Source: Erythrophleum ivorense (Eukaryota > Streptophyta > Magnoliopsida > Fabales > Fabaceae). From it: a stretch of DNA of 64,000 bases. The position numbers were made by a program, and so were the translations under genes. Below, in pieces: positions 22,690 through 34,813 of this stretch (positions within the stretch are counted from its first letter, which is position 1; every line of letters begins with the position of its first letter). The notes below the pieces were generated by a model. That model was given only the letters and a program-made list of their open reading frames with translations, was not told the DNA's origin and did not search any database. The stretch is taken from contig JAIUCV010000277.1 in the NCBI GenBank assembly GCA_026724425.1, positions 434,001 through 498,000 on the forward strand. Direction: 5' to 3'.

Positions 22690-23822
22690 CTTCGGGATTC
22701 CGAAATTGGAACGACGTCAGTACCCCGAACGTTTCTGCTCTCCCCTCTCCTACTCGGTTCTGATTTGCGCACACTGCGCTTAGGGTTCATTGCTTCATAA
22801 CGCTTTGATGCCCTGAAATGTCCTATTTGCCCCTCGACTACGTGGATTTCATATTTTGTGTTCCCGTTGATATTCTTTTATTTGCTAAAAATATCTTTTT
22901 CATACTTAAGTTTGAGGTTAATTTTAATTTTATTTTATATTTTTTTGTTAATTTTATTTTTCATTTTTATAAGCATTTGTAATATCTTTTTAATTACTAG
23001 CAACATCTATATTGTTAGCAAAATTAATTGACCCATTCAATATGTGACTATTAAAGGATGCAAATATAAATATTATAATGTCAATTTAGATATGTTGCCA
23101 AATATTTTGCTCAGCAACCCTTCGAAAGAAAGAGAAATGTTACATTTAGAATATATAGAATGATATCATTTTAGGTTTTTACGTAAAATATTAACATTGG
23201 CATTATCCAGTAGTCATATGTTGGATAGTTTAATTAATTTTATTACCAATTTAAATGCTATTAGCAGTTATAAAAACATTGAAAATTTTTAAAACAAATC
23301 ACAAATTTTAAAAGATGAAAATAATATTTTTATCTTTCTATTTTAATTTGGGGACAAGACAATATTTCACTTTGTTATTTCTCTAATTAATTTAAAATAA
23401 ATTCATTTTTCTTGATAGAAAAAATTGTAATATAAATAAATATATATATATATATATACATATATTAAATTAAAGCGACTCGTGCCAAATTGTTGGTTGG
23501 CATCTCACTATAAAAGAAAATTGTTACCAAAACAAAAACTTGCCTCACATTCTTATGTTCTTTTACCTGTCAATTTTTTTTTTTTTTTGGTTAACCTACA
23601 TAATTATGTAACTTACATCTGTTTTCCATAAATTCATACCCCACGTATTTATGGTGAATTCTTTCTAAGCTTCTTTTTCTTTTCTGAAAATTTAAATCTC
23701 TTAGCTTTGAGTCATAATTATTTCACTTTTTAGAAACTAAAGCCTCTTGTGCATAAAAAGTTAAAAGAGTATAGTTGTTTGGTACATAGAATAAAAAGAA
23801 AAAAAAATGATTTTATATATAA
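22690..23822. other. Upstream duplicated non-coding DNA of copy B
   Basis: Matches 6940-7009 and 7304-8240 of the copy-A side, then jumps at about 23725 to sequence matching 9720-9824. It ends near 23822, which marks the right edge of the duplicated block. It holds the GACGTC motif (22713-22718), a long T run near 23575 and AT repeats near 23440. No gene seen. Confidence 0.6.
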
Positions 23823-26757
23823 GAAAAGATTTTTGTACCCTCACTTTAATTCAAATATACAAAATATTAGATATTATTAAGTAATGATTATAAATGTATA
23901 ATAGATATTATACACAACTTTATAAAAAGAATCCCTTAACATTGCAAGTAACCAGAGGCCTCTAATCATTAGCGTTAGTCTATTCTCTTCCTATCTCCCT
24001 TACTTCCTTTTTCTTTATTTTTCTTCTCTTCATTTGTTTGGGGCTATTTTTATGGATGACTATTTTATAACTATAATTATATGGTAGATATAATAAATAT
24101 CCATTTATATGTACAAATCTTTTTTTTCCTTTTATCTAACAGTCTGATTCATCATTCATGACAAATTTATGAAGTTTTGATTTGTTGTCTTTATTATTTT
24201 GGTTATAGTAACATATTAACTTTTTATGTTAGACTTTTATTTATTTTGATTTTTTATTATACTTTGTAATAATGTGTGATTTGATGGATCTTACACATGA
24301 AGTAATCGTGTAGTTATTTTATTGCAATGCTAAGAATGGTAATAAATTCAATGGCAGGGGGGATAATAGTCATATTTCTTTAAATCATTATTTTTGGTTA
24401 TTGATGTACTCAAACTTGCTTTTAGCATATGGGAATATATGTGATCTTATTTTACATGATTGTGGTACTTAAAATTCTCAAACACTCTTGGCTAGTCAAA
24501 TTTCTCAAATGTCATTTTAAATAATAGACAAAATACAATTAGAGATTATTATCATTTGTTTCCTAATGCATCTTCTTTACATCTATCCTTTGGTTTCTTA
24601 GCTTGGGGTCAATTATGGAAAATTCATCTTCCTTTTACATCATTTTTATTTATGTGGAAGTTATTGCTTAATGCTTTGTCATTTATCTCCACTCTTTAAG
24701 CGCATCATTTATCTATGAAAGATAGTTGTCCATTTTGTCATTTGATTATCGAATTATTGAATCACTTATTCTTACAATGTTCATTTATAGTAGTGTGATT
24801 TAGCTATCCAGTTTCCTTGCATGTTGATTAGCTTTCCCCATGGACATTACTCATTAGTTACAAACTTGGTTTGCTTACACACCTATCCAAAATGCACATT
24901 GGTTTTATCGAGATCACAAAGCATTTGATAATCTTCACATTCACTTGGAGCATGTTCTTAGGATATTACATCTGATAAGCACACCTAGATGAAAGGTGAA
25001 TAAGTATAATATGAAGAAAATGTAAATAATTAAAATTATTGCATAGACAAAAATGGAGGAAGCAAGAGTGGTGCGAGCTAATTGAAGGTGAAGCGACCTT
25101 TAAAAGATAAAGTGAAATTAGCTCATTAACAATAAATAAAAAAGAGTTAAAGAAAGACAACACAATACCAATTTATATTGGTTTAGCTTTTTAGGCCTAT
25201 GTCTAATCCCTTTAAATAAAAAAAAATCAATTAAATATCAATAATTACAAGTGACAAGTTTTACATATTCACGTATGATATAGATTTTCTAAAGCTCATC
25301 TTAAACTTGTACATGTAGTGTTTTTTACAACTCATCCTCAACTCATCCCCATATTAGAGAGTTACAAAGTAATACAAATGGAGATTTTTCACACCCTAAA
25401 TAGAAGGGATTGCAATAAAACTTAATAAACACTCTTGAAAGCTGATAGACCAACAACTCAAAATATTCTCATAAAATAAGTGCTATTGAATACTTGAATA
25501 AATATTCAATGATTTGATCTTAAGTTTTCAACATATTTATATCTCTTTGCTAAATTCTAATCATTAGAAATGGTGTCTCCTTTTTAGAGATTGAGTATTA
25601 AATGCAACTACTTTTCGACTGAACAATATATGTGTATTTTTAACATTCAACTATTATTTTTTAATGATAATAAATTGCTTAGTATGTTTATCCGAGCAAC
25701 CTATTTTATCTTATGTTCATAAATGTTTTTTAATGTTTACTTCATAAGTTAGATAAAAAGTACACACAATATCTTATATAAAAAAGAAAAGATATTGAAG
25801 CGAGAGAAAATATAATATATTTATTCATTTGTTCCATTTGCAAGACTAAAAATCACAAGTAGATAATTTTTTACTTTTTGTACATTAATGAATCATCAGA
25901 TAAAATAAGGAAAAATTTTAATAGGTCGAGATAAATGGACATTTACATAAAATTTAATTTTAGCATTTATTATCATCAAAGTCATAGGTCAAGTGAAATT
26001 ATTAGACCTACTAAACCTTGGGTTAACAACATTATTTTTAAGAACAAGTTAATTAATGTCCTTAAGATCAATATAATTTTGATATAAGCGGCCAAACTGA
26101 TTGGTTGTTTATTGTTTTGGTTTGTTCCTTGTAATATAAAGCAAAAATGAAATTAAGTTTCTATTTCTACCTAATTTGACTCTCCTATATTTCAAAAACC
26201 ATGTTAGAAATCTTGTAGGTGCTTTTGGATGTAATTGGAAATAACTTTTAATTTATTATTCTCTTTTCAACAAGATGTTGTCTATAATCCTTAATCTTAT
26301 CCATTGACTATTCCAATTTTCACAAAGTATCATTGTAGACTTGTAACCATTCACTATAAATTGTCTACAAGTTTTAATTTTTTTAGAGAGATATATGGGG
26401 ATTGATAAACATTTTTACTTCAATTCTCTTTAGGCATATTCTAGATGATTTGCGGGAATCCTTTCAACAATAGTGCAAAAAAGGCTTTTAGTTTTTCTGA
26501 TTTAGGATCATATTATGTATATTTTGCATGTATTTGCTTGACAAAGGTAGATTATCTTGAAGTCTTTAAACTTAGTAAAAGACAAAAATATTGGTCAAGA
26601 AAAATATAGACTTTATCTACAACTAATATTATATATCATTGTTAATGTACTCCATGAGATGAAGAACCCTAATGATTAAGCTTGGATAGATTGAAAAGGT
26701 TTTCTTAGGAAAATGGTTCAAGACCCTAAAAATGTATTGTCATTTCATGGTTGGCAT
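23823..26757. other. AT-rich intergenic DNA with old transposon debris
   Basis: No intact gene. It contains a LINE-type zf-RVT remnant at about 24598-24810. The rest shows only short, stop-riddled frames. Confidence 0.5.
24598..24810 (+). pseudogene. LINE (non-LTR) ORF2 C-terminal zf-RVT remnant
   Basis: Translation on the plus strand gives a run resembling the zf-RVT domain downstream of plant L1-type reverse transcriptases: WGQLWKIHLP, then a FLFMWKLLLNAL stretch, a stop, CPFCH, and HLFLQCSF. Order and spacing of W, W, C-x2-C, H and C fit the family. At least two in-frame stops make it a relic. Neighbouring DNA (24300-24590, 24810-24990) may be further decayed parts of the same element. 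Confidence 0.55.
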
Positions 26758-27256
26758 TACTAAAAATTTAAGTAGCAAAAGCTTTAAGTAAAATAAGAAC
26801 TTAAACTTGGAGGACTTTTTTGAAAGGACTATTTATTAATCCATTCAAAAAACAATATACACACTTTGTCACTTTGACTTTTATCTTATTAACGTCATAC
26901 TTCTCACACATTTCACTCCTCAAGTCATTCACACTTATTACACTTCACTCACTTTGTTGTTCTCGCTTGCACACTTGCGCTACTCATTTGCTACACATGC
27001 TTTCTACACCCACTAAGGATATATTTAGGTGAAAGTTAGTTAATCAAAAGATCTTTCAAGCTTTAAGATTTTTCTTCAATCCACTGCTTCTTTCATTATT
27101 TTATCTATTGTACTAGATTGTTCTATTGCTTATAGATTAAACTCATTTTATTGTGTCTTCAAACTTCACTTTGGGAACAACACTATAGCTCATCCATTTT
27201 GTATGAAGCTTTATGAATTTACTAGAATGAGATAAGTTGGTGTAGTGCTTTTAACA
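26758..27256 (-). repeat. 3' LTR of the minus-strand Copia element
   Basis: 499 bp; on the minus strand it starts TGTTAAAAGCACTACACC. It aligns along its length with 31572-32070. Confidence 0.8.
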
Positions 27257-27289
27257 CCCCCTCAATAACTAATCTCTGAATTAATTTAT

Positions 27290-30200
27290 TAACCCAGGCT
27301 ACTTCTTAAATTCTTTAAACATTACTTCTTCGAACAGCTTAGAGAATATATTAGCAATTTGATCTTTAATTTTGATTGGTTGCATATCAATTTCTCCTTG
27401 AAGCACCTTCTTTCGAACATAATGGTATTATACCTCCACATGCTTGGTACAAGCATGGAGTAATGGGTTTTCAGCAAGTCAAATAGCAAATTGATTATCA
27501 CAATGTAACTTTATTAGATAGTCTACTTCTTGATGCAAGTTCTCCATCAATTACATTAACTAACTAATTTCTTATGCTGCTAATGCCATTGCTTTATACT
27601 CTACTTTAGTGTTGGATAGTGATATTATTAGCTGTCTCTTGCTCGTCCAAAAGATAACTTTAAATCTAAGATTAAAGAAGTGTCCTATTGTCAACTGCCT
27701 TGTGCCATGGTCTTTGGCATAGTTGGCATCACAAAATCTTTTGACTTTGCATATGACTCATTTCTTACATAAGATATCATAATTAATGGTACCTTTAATA
27801 TGTCATGGAATTTGTCATACGATCTCTAGATATGGCTTCTTTAATTGTTGCATAAATTAACTAATTACTTAAACTACATAAGCTATGTCAGGGCTAGTCA
27901 ATATGAGGTAGATAAAACTACTTATTAGTTACCTATACATAATTATATCTTCAAACTTCGTACATTCACGAGAGCATAACTTTGTATTTAGCTTCAATAA
28001 GGTTGAGATAAGCTTGCACTCAAATATATTGAACTTTTACATCAGGTCTCCTACATACTTATGTTGGTATAAAAATAATCTTTTCTTGGAATTCTCCACC
28101 TTGAGACCCACGAAATGTCTTAAACTCACTGAGCTCCTTCAACTGGAAACATACATATAGATTAGCTTTTGTTTAGTTAATCTCCTTTTTATCATATCCA
28201 ATGATGATAAGATTACTCACCCATTTTAGTATAATTGCTATCTTTTGATCTTGAGTTTTCAAAATAAAGTCAAGTTTATTGCAGCCCCATGTAACCATTT
28301 TGTATTGAAAACTTTTCTGTCTTGTTGGATCAAGCTCATAGTGCTTGTTCAATCCATAAGAGACTTTCTTTAATTTGCACACATGGTTTGGACGAGCCTT
28401 CCTTCTAAATCTTTACGATTGCTTCATATTATGCCTTTATCCAATTCTATATGTAAAAATACATTATTTACATCCATTTGCCAAAGCCTCAATGACTTGT
28501 TTGCAGCGAGTGTGAGTATAACTTTTACTGTAGTAATCTTTGCCACTGGGATAAAAAGTTTCATTATAGTTAAACCTATACTTTTGAGAGACCTCATGCA
28601 TAACCAACTTTACTCTATACTTTTCAATAAATCCATCTGGCCATATCTTCACCTTATAAACCCATTTGCATGATATGAGTTTTATGTTTTTTGATTTGGG
28701 TACCAATTCCTATGCTTCACTTTGTTTCAAGACATGAATTTTTTTATTTCTTTGTTTCCTTCCATTCCTTATGCTTAGAAGCTTCCTCATCTATGATTGG
28801 CTCTTTTATATCTTTAATTAAAGTAGCATTAGCATACTTGGGATTTGGTCTGCACACCCTCGTGAAACTTCGAGGTAGTGGCGCCATATCTTCTTCTTCC
28901 TCTTTTTTATCTTATATATGTTAGGTTAGCCTTTCCTTCTCCAAAGATGTTTTGTGTGCTCTAGTATGCCACAGGCAATGCTATGGATTTATGACTTACT
29001 AGAAGACTTATATCTTCCTTTGTAAGTTGTAGATTTCAGACTCATACTATTCTTATAATTTTTCTTGCAACTTCCCTTTAATCTCCTATAAATTTGGTAA
29101 CAAAATTGCATGTGGTGACCACCATGACAATGCTTCATCAAATACCATATTTCAAGCAACATAGCAGCGTCTTGTCATTAGATTACAACACCTTTACTTT
29201 TTCCTTTCATTATCATAGCCTACAAATATGCATTGGATAACCTTCTTCTTGAACTTGCTTCATAGATGATTTAGAATAAATACATAGGATACACATCCAA
29301 ACACTCAAAAATGGCTTACTGTGAGCTTAATCTTCCATAATTTCTTAATGGTGAGGTGAATTCAAGCCTTGTTTATGGTAATCTATTTGTAACGTGAACT
29401 ATTATCTTTATGCATTCTGTCTAAAACCTTGGCAGTGCATTTTTGACATGAAGCATACTCAAACTTATTTTTGCCAGATGTATATTTTTCTTTTTGGGAA
29501 CTTCATTTTATTATGACATATTAAAGCATGTTAACTAGTTCCAGATATTGCTTTGCCTTATATAGTTATATAATTCATATGAATTATATTTTCCTTCATT
29601 ATTAGTTTGTAAGCATTACATTTTTTTTTGCTAATCTTATTTTCACCTTTTCTTTAAATTTTTTAAATTTTTCTAAGGCTTCTTATCTTTCTTTTATGAA
29701 GTAAACCGAGACATACCTAAGAAATCATTGATAAAGGTGATCATATAATGATACCCACTAATCGATGCATGCTTTATTGACTTGCATACATATGAGTAAA
29801 CTAGTTGAATAAGTACTTTAGATTGAAACTTCAAGTCATCATAAAGGAGTTAATGCGCCTTACTATACTGACAATCAATGCATATGATGTCATCCCGAAC
29901 ATCCAACTAAGGGAAGCCTTTCAATAGTGACTTTTTCATCATTACCTTAAGTTTCCCATAACTCACATATCCTAGTCAAGTATGTCAAAGATCAATGGTC
30001 TCATTCTTCCTCATATTGTCAACATACGTTACATCTATTGACATTATATATACTAAATTGAGTCATTGGCCTTCCATGATCGAGTCCAATAGGTTTCAAA
30101 TTTGGTAGGCTTTTAACGTCATTTGACCTAAACTTTACGTAATTTCTTGATGTGACAAGTTAGGACACAAATAATATATTCTTTTTCATCTCAAGGACAT

Positions 30201-30700
30201 GATATACATTATGTAACTATACTTGATGAGGACTATACCATGGAATGATCACCATCTCATTAACATGTGTAATTGCTAACTTTGAATTATTGGCAATCAT
30301 CACGACTTGCTTGCCTTTATATTCCATTATGGTTAACAATTTCTTATTATCTTTAGTCATATGACTGGAGCAACTTGAATTGATAATTCAATCATTATTA
30401 TAGTTTATTAATTTGTCACTAACCAAGACAAGTGTAGTCTTATCTGGTTGTGCAATGTAAGAAGTTACTATCTTTTCTTCTCTTGAAAAACTCTCCACCA
30501 ACCTTTTTTCTTTGATTGCAAGTAATGCATGAAAGTCTTACTCTTCTTTGTTGTCATTTTTATGCCTAGAGGTAGTAGTATTTCCTTCTACTTTCTCGAA
30601 CTAGTAGTTTCAAGCATAATGTCCTTTCTTCCCACAATTATAGCATTGGTTATTTTTCTAGCGGTATTTCTTCTTTTCATCAAGCTTGTCTTCATTTGGA
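27290..30700 (-). pseudogene. Decayed Copia gag-pol
   Basis: Minus-strand translation shows a zinc knuckle-like CYNCGKKGHYA near 30635-30665. Reverse transcriptase remnants include SCKWVYKVK near 28650-28680 and CKLKKVSYGLNKH near 28345-28382. RNase H remnants include KVEYKAMALAA near 27570-27610, LHCDNQFAI near 27485-27515 and CTKHVEV near 27435-27460. Many stops and frameshifts interrupt it. The integrase part (about 28900-30000) is too decayed to delimit. Confidence 0.8.
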
Positions 30701-31571
30701 CAAGCTCCCCTTTAATGAGAATTTCCTTCCTCCTATCTTTATCACCAATTATTTGGCATTTTAGATTTATTCTTTACAAATCGAAATTCTATAGAGTTAT
30801 GAATGTTATTACAAGAGTCTTCTTTTTTAATATAAAGAGCTTTCTTGTTGTCCACCTCTATTTATATAATTCTTTGGTTGACTAATATATTTTTTGACTT
30901 GACAATAGTTGCTTCCAGGGCTTATATATTAATTGCTATGATAAGTTCATTATATTCCAATCTTAAGCTATGAATTAAGGTCCACCTCATTTATTTTTTT
31001 GAGATTTTATTCTCAGGATCTAATATTAAGGTTATTTGCATGCCTACTATGAGACTGCTATTAACTCATTCTCTAGTTGCTGGAGCTTCACATTCCTTGT
31101 CCTTATCAAAGGTGTTGCTAGGGTGACCCTTGATTCCTTTGGTGTTTTTGCATCTTAAATATGTTGTACGAGATCATCCTCCACCATTATGAATAACACA
31201 TACACTGCTTTACATGCCTTTACCTTTCATTTGTTCAAGTTTTCGAGATTTGTTGGTTACGTAATATTACTACCTCCAATAATTATAAATTTTACTCAAG
31301 CAAATAAAACCGAATCTAAGTGAAACATATTTTATAATTATTATAATTTAATTTCTCAATATCTGCTTTTGATCAAGTAATTTTCATCATAGTGAGTTAG
31401 TAATGCTCGACACCCAATCAAAGTAAGTATAGTCCCTAACTAAATGACTTCACAATCTTGAACTATGCACTTACAACACTTAGAAAAAAATCTTAACTCT
31501 AATGGTAAAATGTTGAAAAAAAAAACCTATGCTATATTAATTGGTATTGAATTGTTTGCTTTGATACTACT

Positions 31572-32070
31572 TGTTGAAAATCTAAGAGGTAAAGGTTTCA
31601 AGAAAATCAAAAACTTGAATTTAGATAACTTATTTGAAAGAACTTTTTATTATTCTACTAAAAAAATAGTATATATACTTTCTTACTTTGACTTTTCTCT
31701 TACTAACACTATACTCTCACACTTCACTCCTCACGTCACTCACACTTATTACACTTCACTCACTTCGTTGTTCTCACTTGCACATTTGTGTTACTCATTT
31801 GCTACATGCACTTCTTGTAACCACTAAGGCCGATATATATAGATGAAGGCTGGTTAATTGGAAGATTTTTCTAGTTTCAAGATTTTTCTTCAATCCATCA
31901 CCTTTTTCTTTATTTTATCCATTATATTGCATTTTTCTATCGCTTCAAGATGAAACTCATTTCACTACATCTTCAAACTTCACTTCGAGAATGGTGCTAT
32001 AGCTCATCCATTTTGTGGGAAGCTTCACAGATTTATTTGAGAGAGATAAGTCGATATAGTATTTTTAACA
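31572..32070 (-). repeat. 5' LTR of the minus-strand Copia element
   Basis: 499 bp; on the minus strand it begins TGTTAAAAATACTATATC and ends GATTTTCAACA. Same length as the other LTR despite many substitutions. Confidence 0.8.
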
Positions 32071-32188
32071 AGCACCTCCAAGAGTAACATAATTGGTTTT
32101 GCCAAGCTAGAATTCTGTTGATTTTAATACAAGTTTCTGAAAATTATCATCTCTACAATAAGTTAAAAAATAAAAATAAACATTAACA

Positions 32189-32744
32189 TGTTAAAATAAA
32201 TTTTATTTATTATGGATTAGCATTAATTAATTATTAAAAAAATTATAGAATTAATTCAGCAATCAATTTTGATTTTATATTGTTAAATCCTGAATAAATT
32301 GGGCCCTAGTAAATTATGTGTAATCTATGATATGTTAGATTGTATATAAACTCACTGGATGGATACCCAACTTGCAACTCATTAGTAGTCTACAATTTCC
32401 TATCACAAAACTGACTAATTAAGCAATAGGAGTTATGTTGTATATTAATTAATGATTAAATTAAATTAGTGGGAGTTATTGAGATAATGGTCAGTTTTTG
32501 AAATGCACGATTACATTAAAATGTCTACCACGATAACTTTATCATATACAGATAGCTCTCTTATTCTAACTCCGAATCATTCAGAGTTTTATTTAGAAAA
32601 CTAAGGGCTAAGTAGGTTGCAATCTTTGCCTTCATCTCCTTCACAAATTTTCAATGGTTATTATGGAGACTCCAGATATGTATAAATTTTGTAATTTATT
32701 TGATTACATAATCTCCTAATTCTAAAATTAATACTGTTATAAAA
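32189..32744 (+). repeat. 5' LTR of the plus-strand Copia element
   Basis: 556 bp. Similar to 44678-45177 throughout except for extra sequence around 32490-32570 (after GGGAGTTATT), absent from the right LTR. Confidence 0.82.
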
Positions 32745-34054
32745 TAGTATTTGAGCCTAGTTAACAGTATTATAATATATGTGAAATTTCATGGCTGATT
32801 AATATTTGTTCATGACTTTTTTAATTTGATTAAAAAAAATTCCAATTTATTTTTTAGACTCCAATAAGTAAAAAAAAAAGGGATTTCACATTTCTTTAGC
32901 TATAGACTTCAAATTTTGCCTGGATCATGAATATGATGTTTTATGCATACTTGTTGCTGTTGTATCATGTTGAAACTCCATTGGAAACAAGAGATCAAGA
33001 ACTTGAAAATCTTAAAATATCAAGCTCACCGTTCACGCAATTTTTGGACTTTTTTTTCTTTGATTAATTTATGATTGTTGCTTAAGGAAGTATTTAGGAT
33101 TTTTTTTAGTGATGAGAAAACGCATTAAAACAACTCATTCATGAAGCTCCCATGCTGCAAAATGGTGCCTTTTTTCAGCTTGGGTACTATAGCATCAATT
33201 AAAGGTTGAAGATGACCATTTTTGCTTTGCCCACACTCAATCCCTAGCACATGGAGTAAGTGAATAGTACTTTTAGGCCTGTGTTTGGGCCCTGTTTTGA
33301 CTTGTGACATCTTTTTTTTTTTATTTTCAATTTAATGGTAATTTTTTAGGAAATTTTTAAACCTTGGAAATATTTTATTTTAGTTTTTTATAAACATAAA
33401 TAATAAAATTTAATATCATACTCTCGGAATTTTGGCATGAAATTTTTCCTACATGATATATACAAGATGATGATTTATATATGTGATGTACTCTCCTTGG
33501 TCATATGTTTTGATGTGTTATGTGAATTTTTTTTTTAAATAATTCTATGAGATTTATACTTTTTATATACATATATATGTTAATTTTTTTTTGCATAAAT
33601 CAATAAAACTTTGGCAAATATTATGAAAATGTTTATACCTAGTGATTATGTACTCATCTATCATGAGTTTAATTATTAATAGCGTATAAGTTAAAAGTCC
33701 AGAAATATATATTATGTTAGTAATGGATATGCCTCATCGGTATGACATTGTCAATGTAATTTCAAATTTTCAACTCTTTTGGATAGGCAAGTGGCATTAT
33801 CTATAATGTTTCAATATTTATTGTATCTTATAGGTGCAAAGATATTAAATACATTTTTGTGAAGGTTCTTTTATAAGCCCAATCTATATGGTACATATGT
33901 GAGTCTTCTTGGTTTATCATAATTCAGTACCCTTAGGCGGGATTATGATAAACAATACTGTTATATATATAGTTGCATAACTAATATATGATTGGGAATT
34001 TTGTTTAATAATTATGTTATACATATATAATTAATATTTCCTAATTTTGTTTTA

Positions 34055-34810
34055 TTGGTTTCAGTCACTCAGCAACTATTTGTGGTGACGACTCTTAATA
34101 AGACTAATTATGATGACGGGAAGGAGTCCCTTACTATATACTTAACTATTTCGAAGAAGGATTTAGTTTTTAGAGAACCTAAACCAGCAAATTTTACTGT
34201 TGAGTCCAATGCTACAAATAAGACCTATCATAAGTAGTGGCACGAGTCAAATTGCATTTGTTTAACAGTGATTAGGTTCACCATTGAGAAAGGCATCAGA
34301 GAAAGTATTCCAGACAAAGATACTACAGTGAAATACCTTAACGCTATTAGTGAGAAATTTAAAAGGTTTGATAAAAGTTAAACAACTTATTATATCTCAC
34401 TATTAGATAACACTCGTTATGATGGAGTGTCAGGTGTTAGAGAACATATCATGAAACTTGTCAACTATTATAATAAGTTGAAATCATATGGAGTTGACTT
34501 GAGAGAAAGTTTTTTGGTTTTTTGTATCCTTCAGTCACTGCCAAATGAATATGGAGTTTTGAGAACCTCTTATAATTCTATAGAGGCAAAGTAGATGGTG
34601 GACCAATTGATCTTTATAGTAACTCAAGAGGAGGAGTCAATTAAGAAGAATTCTTAAACTCCGAATATAAATTATTTGTCATATGGCTCAAGTAGCAAAT
34701 CAGGTGGTAATGATGAGAATGGAAAGAAATTGGTGTCTTAAAATTTTGCAAATTTTAAAGTATAAAAAGGTGGTAAGAAAAATAAGGGTCCACATAAGGA
34801 AATCTTTAAA
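34055..34810 (+). pseudogene. Copia gag remnant (upstream part)
   Basis: Plus-strand frames with scattered stops resemble the UBN2-type gag of plant Copia elements, for example the stretches TTLNKTNYDD and YNKLKSYGVDLRES followed by LQSLPNEY. It breaks off at the nested insertion near 34811. The zinc knuckle that should follow is found at 41268. Confidence 0.75.
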
Positions 34811-34813
34811 GGG

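Larger units (their letters stand above)
26758..32070 (-). mobile_element. Old Ty1/Copia LTR retrotransposon, minus strand
   Basis: Two direct repeats of equal length (499 bp) at 26758-27256 and 31572-32070 bound a 4.3-kb interior. Read on the minus strand, a primer-site-like TAGTATCAAAGC (31558-31569, two bases from the LTR) follows the 5' LTR, and a GAGGGGG purine tract (27257-27263) precedes the 3' LTR. The interior codes in order on the minus strand for a gag zinc knuckle, reverse transcriptase and RNase H remnants. LTRs are strongly diverged and no clean target duplication remains (GGCAT against AGCAC), so the insertion is old. Confidence 0.85.

Noticed and set aside
28383..28924. Plus-strand open frames between 28.3 and 28.9 kb
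   Set aside because: Antisense shadows of the minus-strand Copia reverse transcriptase.
33125..33310. 61-codon minus-strand open frame inside the Copia leader region
   Set aside because: No recognisable domain, antisense to the retroelement, and no splice or promoter support. A captured gene fragment cannot be excluded.
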